Source: Zoogloeaceae bacterium (GTDB taxonomy: Bacteria > Pseudomonadota > Gammaproteobacteria > Burkholderiales > Rhodocyclaceae). From it: a stretch of 64,000 nucleotides of DNA. Of the stretch, positions 8,531-17,966 are shown piece after piece. The position numbers and the translations under genes were made by a program. The notes below the pieces were generated by a model, which was not told the DNA's origin, made no database searches, and was given only the letters and a program-made list of their open reading frames with translations. Every line of letters starts with the position of its first letter. Positions within the stretch are counted from its first letter, which is position 1. The DNA lies in contig JACKMC010000007.1 in the NCBI GenBank assembly GCA_024235595.1, positions 90,589 through 154,588 on the forward strand, written 5' to 3'.

Positions 8531-10753
8531 TCATTGCTGACCGAAAACAGGATCGGTCGACAGATCGTTGATCTTGCCATATCCCTGCACGCTGCGACGC
8601 AACAGGCTGACCGGGCTGGCACCGACGCTCGCCAGGCCATTGAGTTCGAGCTGCAGATAGACCGCCTGGGTGACGTCGTCTTCGTTGGTGGCAAAACGAT
8701 ACAGCGCCGCACGCAGGACCCAGCACCCGCCGTTGTATTCGATACCGCCCAGCGCTTCGGTCACCCGGTGCTCACGCAGCGACCGTGTGTAGCGCATCAC
8801 CCCGTACCAGTTTCTTGCCAGCGGCCACTGCGCAGTGAGATCGAGATCACGCAGCACATCGCGGGTGTAGCGGAAGCTGGCGTTGATCACCTTGGCGAAG
8901 TCGGGTTGGTAGCTCACGCCGAAATTGAAGCGCTCGGTCCAGTCGTCGCGCGGGTTGTACTGCAGGTCGGTGGATAGCCGGGTGTTCTCATGCACGTATC
9001 CCGAGAAGGCCGCCAGAACATCGGCCCTGCGCCCGGTTCGCAGCACATCGCTACTGTCCAGTTGCACCCGCTGGTCTTCGAAGTAGTAGCGCTGCCCGAC
9101 GGCGCCGCGCATCAATTCGACGCCGTTCTTGTCCAGCAGCCTGGAGGTCACCGCGGCCGTCACCTGGTTGGCGTTGACGATTCGATCGTCGCCGGTGTAG
9201 AGGTTCTCGCTGAAGACCTGGGTGAAGTTGTAGTCGTACTCGGCGGAATCGAAGACCGGGTATTCATCGGGGTCCTGGCGCCGGTACGGAACATAGAGGT
9301 AGTAGAGGCGCGGTTCGAGGGTCTGCCGATACTCGCTGCCACGCCACTCGAGCTGACGCTCGAAATTGAGCTGCCCGTCCAGCGAGGCGATCGGCAGGCT
9401 CCGTGTCAGCGAGGTGGGGGCACCGTCGGTCTGTGCGGTCTGGAGTTCATACTGCGTGTAGTGGACGCCGACCTTCGGGGTAACCGAGTACGCGTCGCGC
9501 AGAAGCGGCCACGACAACTGCGGATAGAGCACGGTCCGCTGCCCCTTGGCGAGAGTATCGTCGCGGTGCTCGAAGTAGGTGCTGTCGCCGCGAAAATCGA
9601 ACAGCGTGCCGGCGCCGATTTCGCGGCTGGCGTTGAGCGCCAGGCGCGGCAGCATCCGGTAGGGCGCGGTGCCGTCGATGGTCTGGTAGCCCTGCGCGAT
9701 CATGCTGGCATCCCACCATTCGCCGCCGGCATAGCGCACTTCGGCACGATTGAGCAGGTTCGACTGCGAGGTCACCGACAGCCGCGAACTCAGATCGGTG
9801 AAATAGTCGATATCCGAAACCCGGTTGAGCTGTATCGACGTCGTCCAGCCGCTTGCGATGTCCTGCACATGGTTGAAGCTGCCTGCGGCACGGGAGCCGC
9901 CCCGCTCGGAGTCGTCGGGCAGCCATTCGAGCTGCGCCTGGCCGCGCATTGTCGGCGTCAGGTAACGGAACTCTCCGCCCAGTTGCAGCCCGCGCTGACC
10001 CATGTAGCGGGGGGTGAAGGTCGCGTCGTAGTTCGGCGCGATATTCCAGTAATAGGGCAGGGTGAGATCGAAGCCGGTCTTGTTCGACTGCCCCACCGTA
10101 GGCGGCAAGAGGCCCGACTGGCGCTGAGCCACCAGCGGAAACTCGATCCATGGCAGGTAGAAGATCGGCACGTCCTTGAAGACCACCGATCCACCGCGGG
10201 CCACACCGACTTCGCGATCGTAGTCGAGCTTGAGCTCACCGGCGCGGATGTACCAGTCGGGATCGGGCGCAGGGCATGTCGACCAGGTCGCGCCTTCGAG
10301 ACGGAACTGGTTCTCGCCTTCGAAATAGAGCTTGTCCGCCGACCCGCCGCCCGCCACCGTGCGCGTCGCATCGACGCCTTCCGCGCCGCCACCGCTCTCG
10401 CGGGTGATGCTGTAGGTAGGCGAGTCGAACTCGCCGACCTGTTCCTGCACCTTGAGCTTCACGCCGGGCCCGCGCATGACGTCGCTGCCCTGGCGCAATT
10501 CCACATTGCCCTCGGCCACCGCCTCGTCGGTCAGTTCGCGATACGAGATGCTGTCGGCCTTGAGCTCGACCCCACTGCGTCGCAGGCTGGCGTTGCCCTC
10601 GGCGCTCAACTCCACGCCCGTGCGGCCCTGGATGCGGGCAGCCTCCACCTCGGTCGGGGCGTCCGCCGAACCAACGGCTAGCGCCCCGCGGGACAGCGCC
10701 AGCAGCGCCAGCGCCATGGGGATTCGAGTCTTCGGGGAGCGACGCCGCTTCAC
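8531..10753 (-). CDS. lptD: LPS-assembly protein LptD
   Basis: Outer-membrane translocon that, with LptE, inserts lipopolysaccharide into the outer leaflet. It has 740 residues. A basic N-terminus and signal peptide (ALALLALSRGALA) are followed by an OstA/LptA-like beta-jellyroll (about residues 45-150) and the large C-terminal barrel. Cys occurs in WSTCPAP (near residue 165) and GGCWVL near the C-terminus, candidates for the inter-domain disulfide that matures LptD and needs periplasmic Dsb proteins. It heads the minus-strand operon and is divergent from amgK. Confidence 0.95.
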   Translation of the reverse strand: MKRRRSPKTRIPMALALLALSRGALAVGSADAPTEVEAARIQGRTGVELSAEGNASLRRSGVELKADSISYRELTDEAVAEGNVELRQGSDVMRGPGVKLKVQEQVGEFDSPTYSITRESGGGAEGVDATRTVAGGGSADKLYFEGENQFRLEGATWSTCPAPDPDWYIRAGELKLDYDREVGVARGGSVVFKDVPIFYLPWIEFPLVAQRQSGLLPPTVGQSNKTGFDLTLPYYWNIAPNYDATFTPRYMGQRGLQLGGEFRYLTPTMRGQAQLEWLPDDSERGGSRAAGSFNHVQDIASGWTTSIQLNRVSDIDYFTDLSSRLSVTSQSNLLNRAEVRYAGGEWWDASMIAQGYQTIDGTAPYRMLPRLALNASREIGAGTLFDFRGDSTYFEHRDDTLAKGQRTVLYPQLSWPLLRDAYSVTPKVGVHYTQYELQTAQTDGAPTSLTRSLPIASLDGQLNFERQLEWRGSEYRQTLEPRLYYLYVPYRRQDPDEYPVFDSAEYDYNFTQVFSENLYTGDDRIVNANQVTAAVTSRLLDKNGVELMRGAVGQRYYFEDQRVQLDSSDVLRTGRRADVLAAFSGYVHENTRLSTDLQYNPRDDWTERFNFGVSYQPDFAKVINASFRYTRDVLRDLDLTAQWPLARNWYGVMRYTRSLREHRVTEALGGIEYNGGCWVLRAALYRFATNEDDVTQAVYLQLELNGLASVGASPVSLLRRSVQGYGKINDLSTDPVFGQQ

Positions 10754-10844
10754 GCTTTAATTCTCCAAGAGCCCGACATCTCATGCAGGGCGGCCGAAAC
10801 TTGTAAAATCCGGCGATTGTACACGAACCCCCACGGAGACTTAG

Positions 10845-12544
<1,700 letters not shown>

Positions 12545-12574
12545 AAACCGCATCCGCCCGCCATCCCGAGAGCA

Positions 12575-12961
12575 TCACCTGCCCAAGGCGAGAATCCAGC
12601 TCACCAGCAGACGGGCATTGCCTTCGGTGATCGCAACCGCGTTGGGCGGCATCGACAAGCCGCTCACCTTGCCCTTCCAGTGGCTGCTGTAAGGACTCGA
12701 GCCCTCGAGCACGATACGGGTCAGGAATTCGGTCGCACCGGGCTTGCCGGCATATTGCTTGCCGACATCTTCCCAGGCAGGCCCGATCGGCGCCATGCCT
12801 TCGGGGCCCGGCTTGCCACTCTCGATGCTGTGGCAGGTCAGGCAGCCGCTACTGGAGGCGAGCTTCTTCATGGCGGCGTCATTGGCGGGATCGGCCGCGA
12901 CTGCACTGCCCGCCGCCGAGGCGAGGGCGGCTGCAGCCAGGATTGAACGGATGTTTCGCAT
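12575..12961 (-). CDS. Class I cytochrome c (c551-like), probable quinoprotein electron acceptor
   Basis: Secreted protein of 128 residues with a Sec signal peptide ending SAVAAD, one CLTCH haem-binding motif near residue 40 and a distal Met ligand candidate in GLSMPPN. Size and layout fit a small soluble cytochrome c. It lies 302 bp downstream of the PQQ dehydrogenase on the same strand and behind its own GAGGAG site, so it is the likely periplasmic electron acceptor (role of ExaB or XoxG), inferred from position. Confidence 0.85.
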   Translation of the reverse strand: MRNIRSILAAAALASAAGSAVAADPANDAAMKKLASSSGCLTCHSIESGKPGPEGMAPIGPAWEDVGKQYAGKPGATEFLTRIVLEGSSPYSSHWKGKVSGLSMPPNAVAITEGNARLLVSWILALGR

Positions 12962-13263
12962 TTGGAGACTCCTCGACTGTGAATCATTGAAAGCGCAAGA
13001 AGGGCTTGCCGAGGCACAGCGGCAAGTCCCCGTGCGGCGAGAAGAGGCCGGCTTTCCTGCAGCCCGCGCCCTTCACCGCTTGTACAGATGGCTTCCGGGA
13101 GGCCGCCGGAGCTGGGCTTGAGCGGCGGCGAGATGGCGGCCCTCGTCCGACCGGTTGTGATTTGCGCAGCACCGCCACGCGCCTCGAACCCGGCCGACTC
13201 CGTACTCGCTCTCGCACTCGCCTCGCGGCGACCGCCAAGGTCCGACTGCCTCCCGGGCCGGTA
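12962..13263 (-). other. Intergenic region between PQQ dehydrogenase and cytochrome c
   Basis: No convincing gene. A 7-bp inverted repeat (CTTGCCG at 13005-13011, CGGCAAG at 13020-13026) sits shortly before the cytochrome ribosome-binding site on the minus strand but has no T-run. It could be a processing or attenuating hairpin that sets different levels of the two products. No PqqA-like ORF was found here. Confidence 0.4.
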
Positions 13264-15051
13264 TCAGCTCTTGTGGAGCTTGAACACCCAGACCGAACCG
13301 CCCTGCTCGAGGAAGTTCACCCTGCGCGCCACATCGCCGCCCCACAGCGGCACCGCACCGCCCCAGCCCGAGGCCACGGCGATGAACTGCTCGCCGTTCA
13401 CTTCCCAGGTCACCGGCGGCGCGACCACGCCCGAACCGGTCTGGAAGCTCCACACCTCCTTGCCGGTCTTGGCGTCGAGCGCCTTGAGATAACCCTCCGG
13501 CGTACCGTAGAAGGTCAGGCCGCCAGCAGTCGTCAGAACACCGCCCCACAGCGGCGCATAGTTCTTGTTCTCCCAGACGATCTTGCCGCTGACCGGATCC
13601 ACCGCGCGAAGTGCGCCGATGTACTCCTCGTTGATGGCCTTGATGGTGAAACCGGCACCCAGGTAGGCCGCTCCCTTCTTGTAGGAGATGGGCTCGTTCC
13701 AGATATCCATTTCCCATTCGTTGGCCGGCACATAGAAGTAACCGGTGGTCGGGTTGTAGGCGATCTGCTGCTGATTCTTGCCGCCGAGGAAGGAAGGCGC
13801 GCTGGTTACCACCGAGCCCTTCTTGCCATCCCCACTCTGGGCAGGATCACCCGGTCGGCTGCTGTCGTCATACACCGGACGACCGGTCTTGAGGTCGATG
13901 CTCTTCGCCCAAGTGATCTTGTTGACGAAGGGGAAGGCGTTGAGCAGCTTGCCATTGGTGCGGTCGAGCACGAAGAAGAAGCCATTGCGGTCTGCCTTGC
14001 CCCCCGCCTTGATGACCTTGCCGGTACTGGGGTCCTTGTAGTCGAAGGAGACGAACTCGTTCACTCCGTCGAAGTCCCAGCCGTCGTGCGGCGTGGTCTG
14101 GTAGTGCCAGACGATCTTGCCGGTATCCGGGTCGATCGCAACGGTCGAGGAAGAGAACAGGTTGTCGCCCGGCCGAGCGTGGCTGTTCCACGGCGCGGGG
14201 TTGCCGGTTCCCGCGAAGATAAGGTTGGTTTCCGGATCGTAGGTCGCACCGGCCCAGGTCGCCGCGCCGCCGGTCTTCCAGAGGTCGCCCGGCCAGGTCG
14301 CGTTGGTGGTGCCGGAGATACCGTTCTCGATCTCCTTGCCGTCCTTGTCGTACTTGTAGCCCATGTGGCCTTCGACCACCGGACGCGACCAGATCATCTT
14401 GCCGGTCTTGGCATCGCGCGCCTCAATACGGCCCACCACCCCGAACTCGCCACCCGAGACGCCGGTAATGAGCATGCCCTTGACGACGATGGGCGCCGCA
14501 GTCATCGAATACCCCGCCTTGTAATCATCGACCTTGGTCTTCCACACGACCTTGCCGGTTTCCTGGTTGAGCGCGACGAGCTGCGCATCCAGGGTGCCGA
14601 AGATCACCAGATCGTCGTACAGGGCGGCGCCACGGTTGACCACGTCGCAACAGGGCATGATGCCATCGGGCAGGCGGTGCTCGTACTTCCACAGTTTCTT
14701 GCCGGTCATCGCGTCGAAGGCAAAGATGCGGCTGTAGGAAGCGGTGACGAACATCTTGCCGTCGTGGATCAGCGGCTGCGACTCCTGGCCGCGCTGCTTT
14801 TCGCCACCGAAGGACATGGTCCATGCCGGCACGAGGTCCTTGACGGTGTCGGTGTTGATCGCCGTCAGCGGGCTGAAACGCTGGCCCTGGGTTCCCATGC
14901 CGAAGCTGAGCACATCTGCGGTGCTCTTGGCGTCATTCACGATTGCCTCATCGGTTACCGGCGCCGCGTGGGCGGTACCCAGCGACATCACCGCTGTTGC
15001 CAGCGCGCTCAGGATGCCTGCGCGGCAGTACGGCTGTAGTTTTGCTCTCAT
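13264..15051 (-). CDS. PQQ-dependent alcohol dehydrogenase, probably lanthanide-dependent (PedH/ExaF-like)
   Basis: Periplasmic quinoprotein of 595 residues that would oxidise alcohols (ethanol-type) to aldehydes with pyrroloquinoline quinone. The ATG at 15051 follows AGGAGG and opens a Sec signal ending AHAAP. Eight-bladed propeller features include repeated PQQ-enzyme segments ([30 protein letters not shown]). The adjacent Cys134-Cys135 pair (PCCDVV) is the PQQ-site disulfide. The catalytic region reads [10 protein letters not shown] (Asp326 and Asp328). An Asp two residues after the catalytic Asp is the lanthanide ligand known from XoxF, ExaF and PedH; calcium enzymes have Ala or Ser there. 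PCCDVVNRG supports the ethanol-type subfamily over MxaF. Confidence 0.93.
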   Translation of the reverse strand: MRAKLQPYCRAGILSALATAVMSLGTAHAAPVTDEAIVNDAKSTADVLSFGMGTQGQRFSPLTAINTDTVKDLVPAWTMSFGGEKQRGQESQPLIHDGKMFVTASYSRIFAFDAMTGKKLWKYEHRLPDGIMPCCDVVNRGAALYDDLVIFGTLDAQLVALNQETGKVVWKTKVDDYKAGYSMTAAPIVVKGMLITGVSGGEFGVVGRIEARDAKTGKMIWSRPVVEGHMGYKYDKDGKEIENGISGTTNATWPGDLWKTGGAATWAGATYDPETNLIFAGTGNPAPWNSHARPGDNLFSSSTVAIDPDTGKIVWHYQTTPHDGWDFDGVNEFVSFDYKDPSTGKVIKAGGKADRNGFFFVLDRTNGKLLNAFPFVNKITWAKSIDLKTGRPVYDDSSRPGDPAQSGDGKKGSVVTSAPSFLGGKNQQQIAYNPTTGYFYVPANEWEMDIWNEPISYKKGAAYLGAGFTIKAINEEYIGALRAVDPVSGKIVWENKNYAPLWGGVLTTAGGLTFYGTPEGYLKALDAKTGKEVWSFQTGSGVVAPPVTWEVNGEQFIAVASGWGGAVPLWGGDVARRVNFLEQGGSVWVFKLHKS

Positions 15052-15096
15052 CGACTTTCCTCCTTTGGTAGGTGCTGATGTGCCCGGCTCGGTGCA

Positions 15097-15117
15097 TTTC
15101 CGGCCACGGACCGGAAA
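15097..15117. repeat. Inverted repeat TTTCCGG-N7-CCGGAAA
   Basis: A perfect 7-bp dyad at the predicted 5' end of the dehydrogenase transcript. The same TTTCCGG/CCGGAAA element recurs in the large dyad at 15168-15205, suggesting a repeated operator motif. Confidence 0.5.
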
Positions 15118-15123
15118 CAGTCG

Positions 15124-15139
15124 TGCAACAGCCGTGCCA
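15124..15139 (-). promoter_or_regulatory. Sigma-54 promoter of the PQQ dehydrogenase
   Basis: On the minus strand the site reads TGGCACGGCTGTTGCA, a perfect match to the RpoN consensus TGGCACG-N4-TTGCW with correct GG/GC spacing. The expected start of transcription is near 15113, giving a leader of about 60 bases before the ATG at 15051. Confidence 0.85.
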
Positions 15140-15167
15140 TGCTGCACCGAGTTCGCCGATGATGCAC

Positions 15168-15205
15168 GCACAGGGCGGAAATTTTGTCGATTTCCGGCCC
15201 TGTGC
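15168..15205. promoter_or_regulatory. Large dyad between the divergent sigma-54 promoters, candidate enhancer
   Basis: Arms GCACAGGGCGGAAA (15168-15181) and TTTCCGGCCCTGTGC (15191-15205) are complementary except for one inserted base, around a 9-base AT-rich loop. It lies about 30 bp upstream of the minus-strand -24 element and about 165 bp upstream of the plus-strand one, the position expected for an activator-binding enhancer serving both promoters. It is outside both predicted transcripts, so a DNA operator is more likely than an RNA hairpin. Confidence 0.6.
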
Positions 15206-15370
15206 CTTGCAGCGACACACGCTCGGAGCACGAGATACATGGCCCAGGTGCCCGTCTTGCCGAACGGACAAGTGCTCCAACTGCTCCATATCGATACACC
15301 TGTCACCCACACCAGGCCCGGGCAACACCCGGATCCCCTTGTTGCGGCAAGCGATACAGGAAGACTACGA

Positions 15371-15387
15371 TTGGCATGGGTCTTGCT
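15371..15387 (+). promoter_or_regulatory. Sigma-54 promoter of the SoxYZ-like carrier operon
   Basis: TTGGCATGGGTCTTGCT matches the RpoN consensus with a single C-to-T change in TGGCAC and exact spacing. The predicted start of transcription is near 15398, about 37 bases before the ATG at 15435. Confidence 0.8.
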
Positions 15388-15434
15388 CAACCAGACCGAC
15401 AGAAGCACGAATAAGTGCTCGACCAGGAGACAAC

Positions 15435-16199
15435 ATGAAACTGGCTTCACTGCTGCTCGCCGGCATGCTGGCCCTCAGCCCGCACATCCATGCCGCGAAC
15501 GACGCTGCCGACCCGCTCGAATCCGCGCGCTGGGGCGACATGCGCAAGGAGTTCTTCGGCGACCAGACGGTGGTATTCGACACCAGGGTCGAAGTCACCG
15601 CGCCGCTCACCGCCGAGAATCCGATGAACGTGCCGGTCGCGGTGAACGCCGCGGCCCTCCCCGACGTGCGTGAAGTCGTCGTCTTCGCCGACTTCAACCC
15701 CATCGTGCGGATCCTCGAATTCACGCCGGGCGCGGCCGAGGCCAGCCTCGCCTTCCGCATCAAGCTGCAGCAATCGTCACCGGTCAGAGCCGCAGCCCGC
15801 ACCGGCGATGGTGTGTGGCATGTCGGCGGCACCTGGGTGACGACCACCGGCGGCGGCTGCACCGTGCCCTCCACCGGCTCCGCCTCGCCCGAGTGGCAGT
15901 CGCGCCTCAATGAGGTCAATGGCCGGATGTGGTCGCGCCAGGGTCAGGGCGAGCGCGTCCGGCTGCGCATCATCCACCCGATGGACACCGGCCTCGCGCC
16001 GAGCGTGCCGGCATTCCACATCGAAAGCCTGGTGCTCGCCGACGAAAAAACCGAGTTGATGACGATCCGCACCTTCGAACCGGTGTCCGAGAACCCGCTG
16101 TTCACCATCGACCTGGCGCCTGGCACCGACCCCGCGCGGATCCGCGTGACCGGTCGCGACAACAACGGAAACCGGATCAACGCATGGGTGACGCGATGA
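15435..16199 (+). CDS. Quinoprotein dehydrogenase-associated SoxYZ-like carrier
   Basis: Secreted protein of 254 residues with a signal peptide ([17 protein letters not shown]) after an AGGAGA site. It fuses a SoxY-like domain (about 25-140) and a SoxZ-like domain (about 160-254). The SoxY-type attachment Cys is present in [10 protein letters not shown] near residue 143, but internal rather than terminal as in true SoxY. Such fusions accompany PQQ dehydrogenases, not thiosulfate-oxidation clusters, and no other sox gene is present. The carried ligand is unknown. It heads the plus-strand arm of the island. Confidence 0.87.
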   Translation: MKLASLLLAGMLALSPHIHAANDAADPLESARWGDMRKEFFGDQTVVFDTRVEVTAPLTAENPMNVPVAVNAAALPDVREVVVFADFNPIVRILEFTPGAAEASLAFRIKLQQSSPVRAAARTGDGVWHVGGTWVTTTGGGCTVPSTGSASPEWQSRLNEVNGRMWSRQGQGERVRLRIIHPMDTGLAPSVPAFHIESLVLADEKTELMTIRTFEPVSENPLFTIDLAPGTDPARIRVTGRDNNGNRINAWVTR

Positions 16200-17149
16200 T
16201 GCGCCACCTTCGCACCCTGGCCGCGGTGTCGCTGATGCTGGTGACCGCCCTCATCGCCGCGGCGGATTTCGACTACGGTCTGTCGCCACGCCAGGTCGCC
16301 GAGGATACCTGGGTAGTGGTCGGTCGCAATGAGGATTTCAGCTTCGAGAACGGCGGAAACATCGTGAACAGCGCCTTCATCGTCACCTCCGAAGGCGTGG
16401 TGGTGATCGACAGCGGCCCGTCGCGCCGTTTCGGCGAACAGCTGCGCGCCGCGATTGCCCGCATCACGGACCAGCCCATCCTGCGCGTGCTCAACACCCA
16501 TCACCATCCCGATCATTTCCTCGGCAACCAGGCCTTCCCCGCTGCCAGCCTTGCGGCGCTGGCCGGCACGATCGAGGGTATCCGCCGCGATGGCGAATCC
16601 TTCAACGAGAACATGTACCGCCTCGCCGGCGACTGGATGCTCGGCACCGAGGTGACCGTACCCGGGCAGGATATCGAGCCCGGACCGCTTACGGTCGGCG
16701 AACATCGGCTCGAACTGCTCGCGCTCGACGGCCACACCGGTACCGATCTCGCGGTCTTCGACCGAACCACCGGTGTGCTGTTCGCCGGCGACCTGCTGTT
16801 TCACGATCGCGCGCCGACCACCCCGCACGCCAATATCCCGCGCTGGCTGGCCTCGATTGCGGTGCTCGAAGCGCTGCCGGTCAAGGTGCTGGTGCCGGGC
16901 CATGGCGCGCCCACGACGGGCAGCGAACCGATCAGCCAGACCCGCAACTGGCTCGAGTGGCTGCAGCAGACGATTCGCAGCGGTGCCGAGAGCGGCCTCG
17001 ACCTGACCGAGATGCTCGACCGCCCGCTACCCGCGGACGAAGCCCGGTTGGCCGTATCGGCGGCCGAGTATCGCCGCTCTCTGAGCCACCTCTATCCCGC
17101 TGCCGAGCAGCAAGCGCTCGAGCATGGCGCCGCCGGACATGCGCACTGA
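16196..17149 (+). CDS. Quinoprotein relay system zinc metallohydrolase (MBL fold)
   Basis: Protein of 317 residues with an N-terminal signal peptide (LAAVSLMLVTALIAA). The metallo-beta-lactamase fold is shown by THHHPDHFLGN (HxHxDH zinc motif), DGHTGTD (third His), FAGDLLFHD (bridging Asp) and PGHGAP. Its start overlaps the SoxYZ-like stop (ATGA; a second ATG lies at 16199), so the two products are co-translated, as in the named quinoprotein relay pairing. The partner reaction is undetermined; hydrolysis of the carrier-bound ligand is a reasonable inference by analogy with SoxH-like proteins. Confidence 0.88.
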   Translation: MMRHLRTLAAVSLMLVTALIAAADFDYGLSPRQVAEDTWVVVGRNEDFSFENGGNIVNSAFIVTSEGVVVIDSGPSRRFGEQLRAAIARITDQPILRVLNTHHHPDHFLGNQAFPAASLAALAGTIEGIRRDGESFNENMYRLAGDWMLGTEVTVPGQDIEPGPLTVGEHRLELLALDGHTGTDLAVFDRTTGVLFAGDLLFHDRAPTTPHANIPRWLASIAVLEALPVKVLVPGHGAPTTGSEPISQTRNWLEWLQQTIRSGAESGLDLTEMLDRPLPADEARLAVSAAEYRRSLSHLYPAAEQQALEHGAAGHAH

Positions 17150-17966
17150 GCCACACGATGTGTGCTTCGCACAGGGCAGTGAATGGCTCGTGCCGCGGCC
17201 CCTGCAGTGGGCGCCGGGGCTCTCGGTCGGGCTTCACATCGGCGCCCTGCTGGGCGTGCCCGACTGGTCGCCGCAGCCCGTGGAGGATCCATCGGGGTTG
17301 ACAGTGACCCTGCGCCCGCCCGCGGCAACTCCGAGTCCGGCGCCGATCGCCATCGCGGCACAGCAGACCGAAACGCAGCGGACGCCGCCGGACACGCCAA
17401 GGCCGGCGCCTGTCCCTGCGCTGCCGGATCCCGTGGTTCCCCGGCCCAAGGTGTCGAGCCGAAGTGCAGCGCCGCTCGCCACGCCGCGCGCCGTCAGCGC
17501 CATCGACACACCGACTGCGCGCCCCGAGGCGAAGGCGGCGAGTGCAACGACCACCGCGCTGGCCCCAATGCCGGCGCCGGCTCCGTCCACCCTGCGCAGC
17601 GAACCCGCGGACCGGGGCAGCGCTGCACCTGCACCTGTCGCCACGGTAGCGGCCACCGCTTCCCCGGCGCAGCTCGAAGCCTATGGTGCCAGCCTGGGAA
17701 GGCTGTTCTCGCGCGAACAACAGTATCCCCGCCTCGCCGCCATGCGCGGCTGGGAGGGCGAGGTGGTACTGCGCATCTCGATCGCCCGCAAGGGCAAGCT
17801 GGTGGCGCTCCGCATCCTGCGCTCGAGCGGCCACGAGGTGCTCGATCGCAACGCCGAAAGCCTGGTCAGCGCACTGTCGCCCTTCCCGGCCCCGCCCGAC
17901 GGACTGAGCACGCCCGAACTGGAAATCACCGTTCCCATCCACTATCGCCTCGAGCGCGCCTCATGA
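17124..17966 (+). CDS. Energy transducer TonB, dedicated to the adjacent receptor
   Basis: Protein of 280 residues with a short N-terminal hydrophobic stretch (about residues 27-45), a long Pro/Ala-rich linker (about 60-175) spanning the periplasm, and a C-terminal TonB domain (about 190-280: YPRLAAMRGWEGEVVLRI, SSGHEVLDRNA). The ATG at 17124 overlaps the hydrolase by 26 bases; an ATG at 17139 is an alternative start. Its stop overlaps the receptor start (ATGA), so this TonB likely energises that receptor. No exbB/exbD lie nearby, so it must borrow a motor encoded elsewhere. Confidence 0.85.
   Translation: MAPPDMRTEPHDVCFAQGSEWLVPRPLQWAPGLSVGLHIGALLGVPDWSPQPVEDPSGLTVTLRPPAATPSPAPIAIAAQQTETQRTPPDTPRPAPVPALPDPVVPRPKVSSRSAAPLATPRAVSAIDTPTARPEAKAASATTTALAPMPAPAPSTLRSEPADRGSAAPAPVATVAATASPAQLEAYGASLGRLFSREQQYPRLAAMRGWEGEVVLRISIARKGKLVALRILRSSGHEVLDRNAESLVSALSPFPAPPDGLSTPELEITVPIHYRLERAS

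Noticed and set aside
8990..10681. Long open frame (563 codons) on the plus strand opposite lptD
   Set aside because: It is the antisense shadow of an unmistakable lptD; composition is Arg/His/Gly-rich with no domain, and no ribosome-binding site is seen.
13264..15051. Classical calcium methanol dehydrogenase (MxaF)
   Set aside because: There is no mxaI or mxaG-type set, and the site reads WDFD rather than WDFA; the PCCDVVNRG region fits ethanol-type enzymes.
15435..17149. Thiosulfate-oxidising Sox cluster
   Set aside because: The carrier is a SoxY-SoxZ fusion with an internal Cys, and no soxA, B, C, D or X is present; the neighbours are quinoprotein genes.
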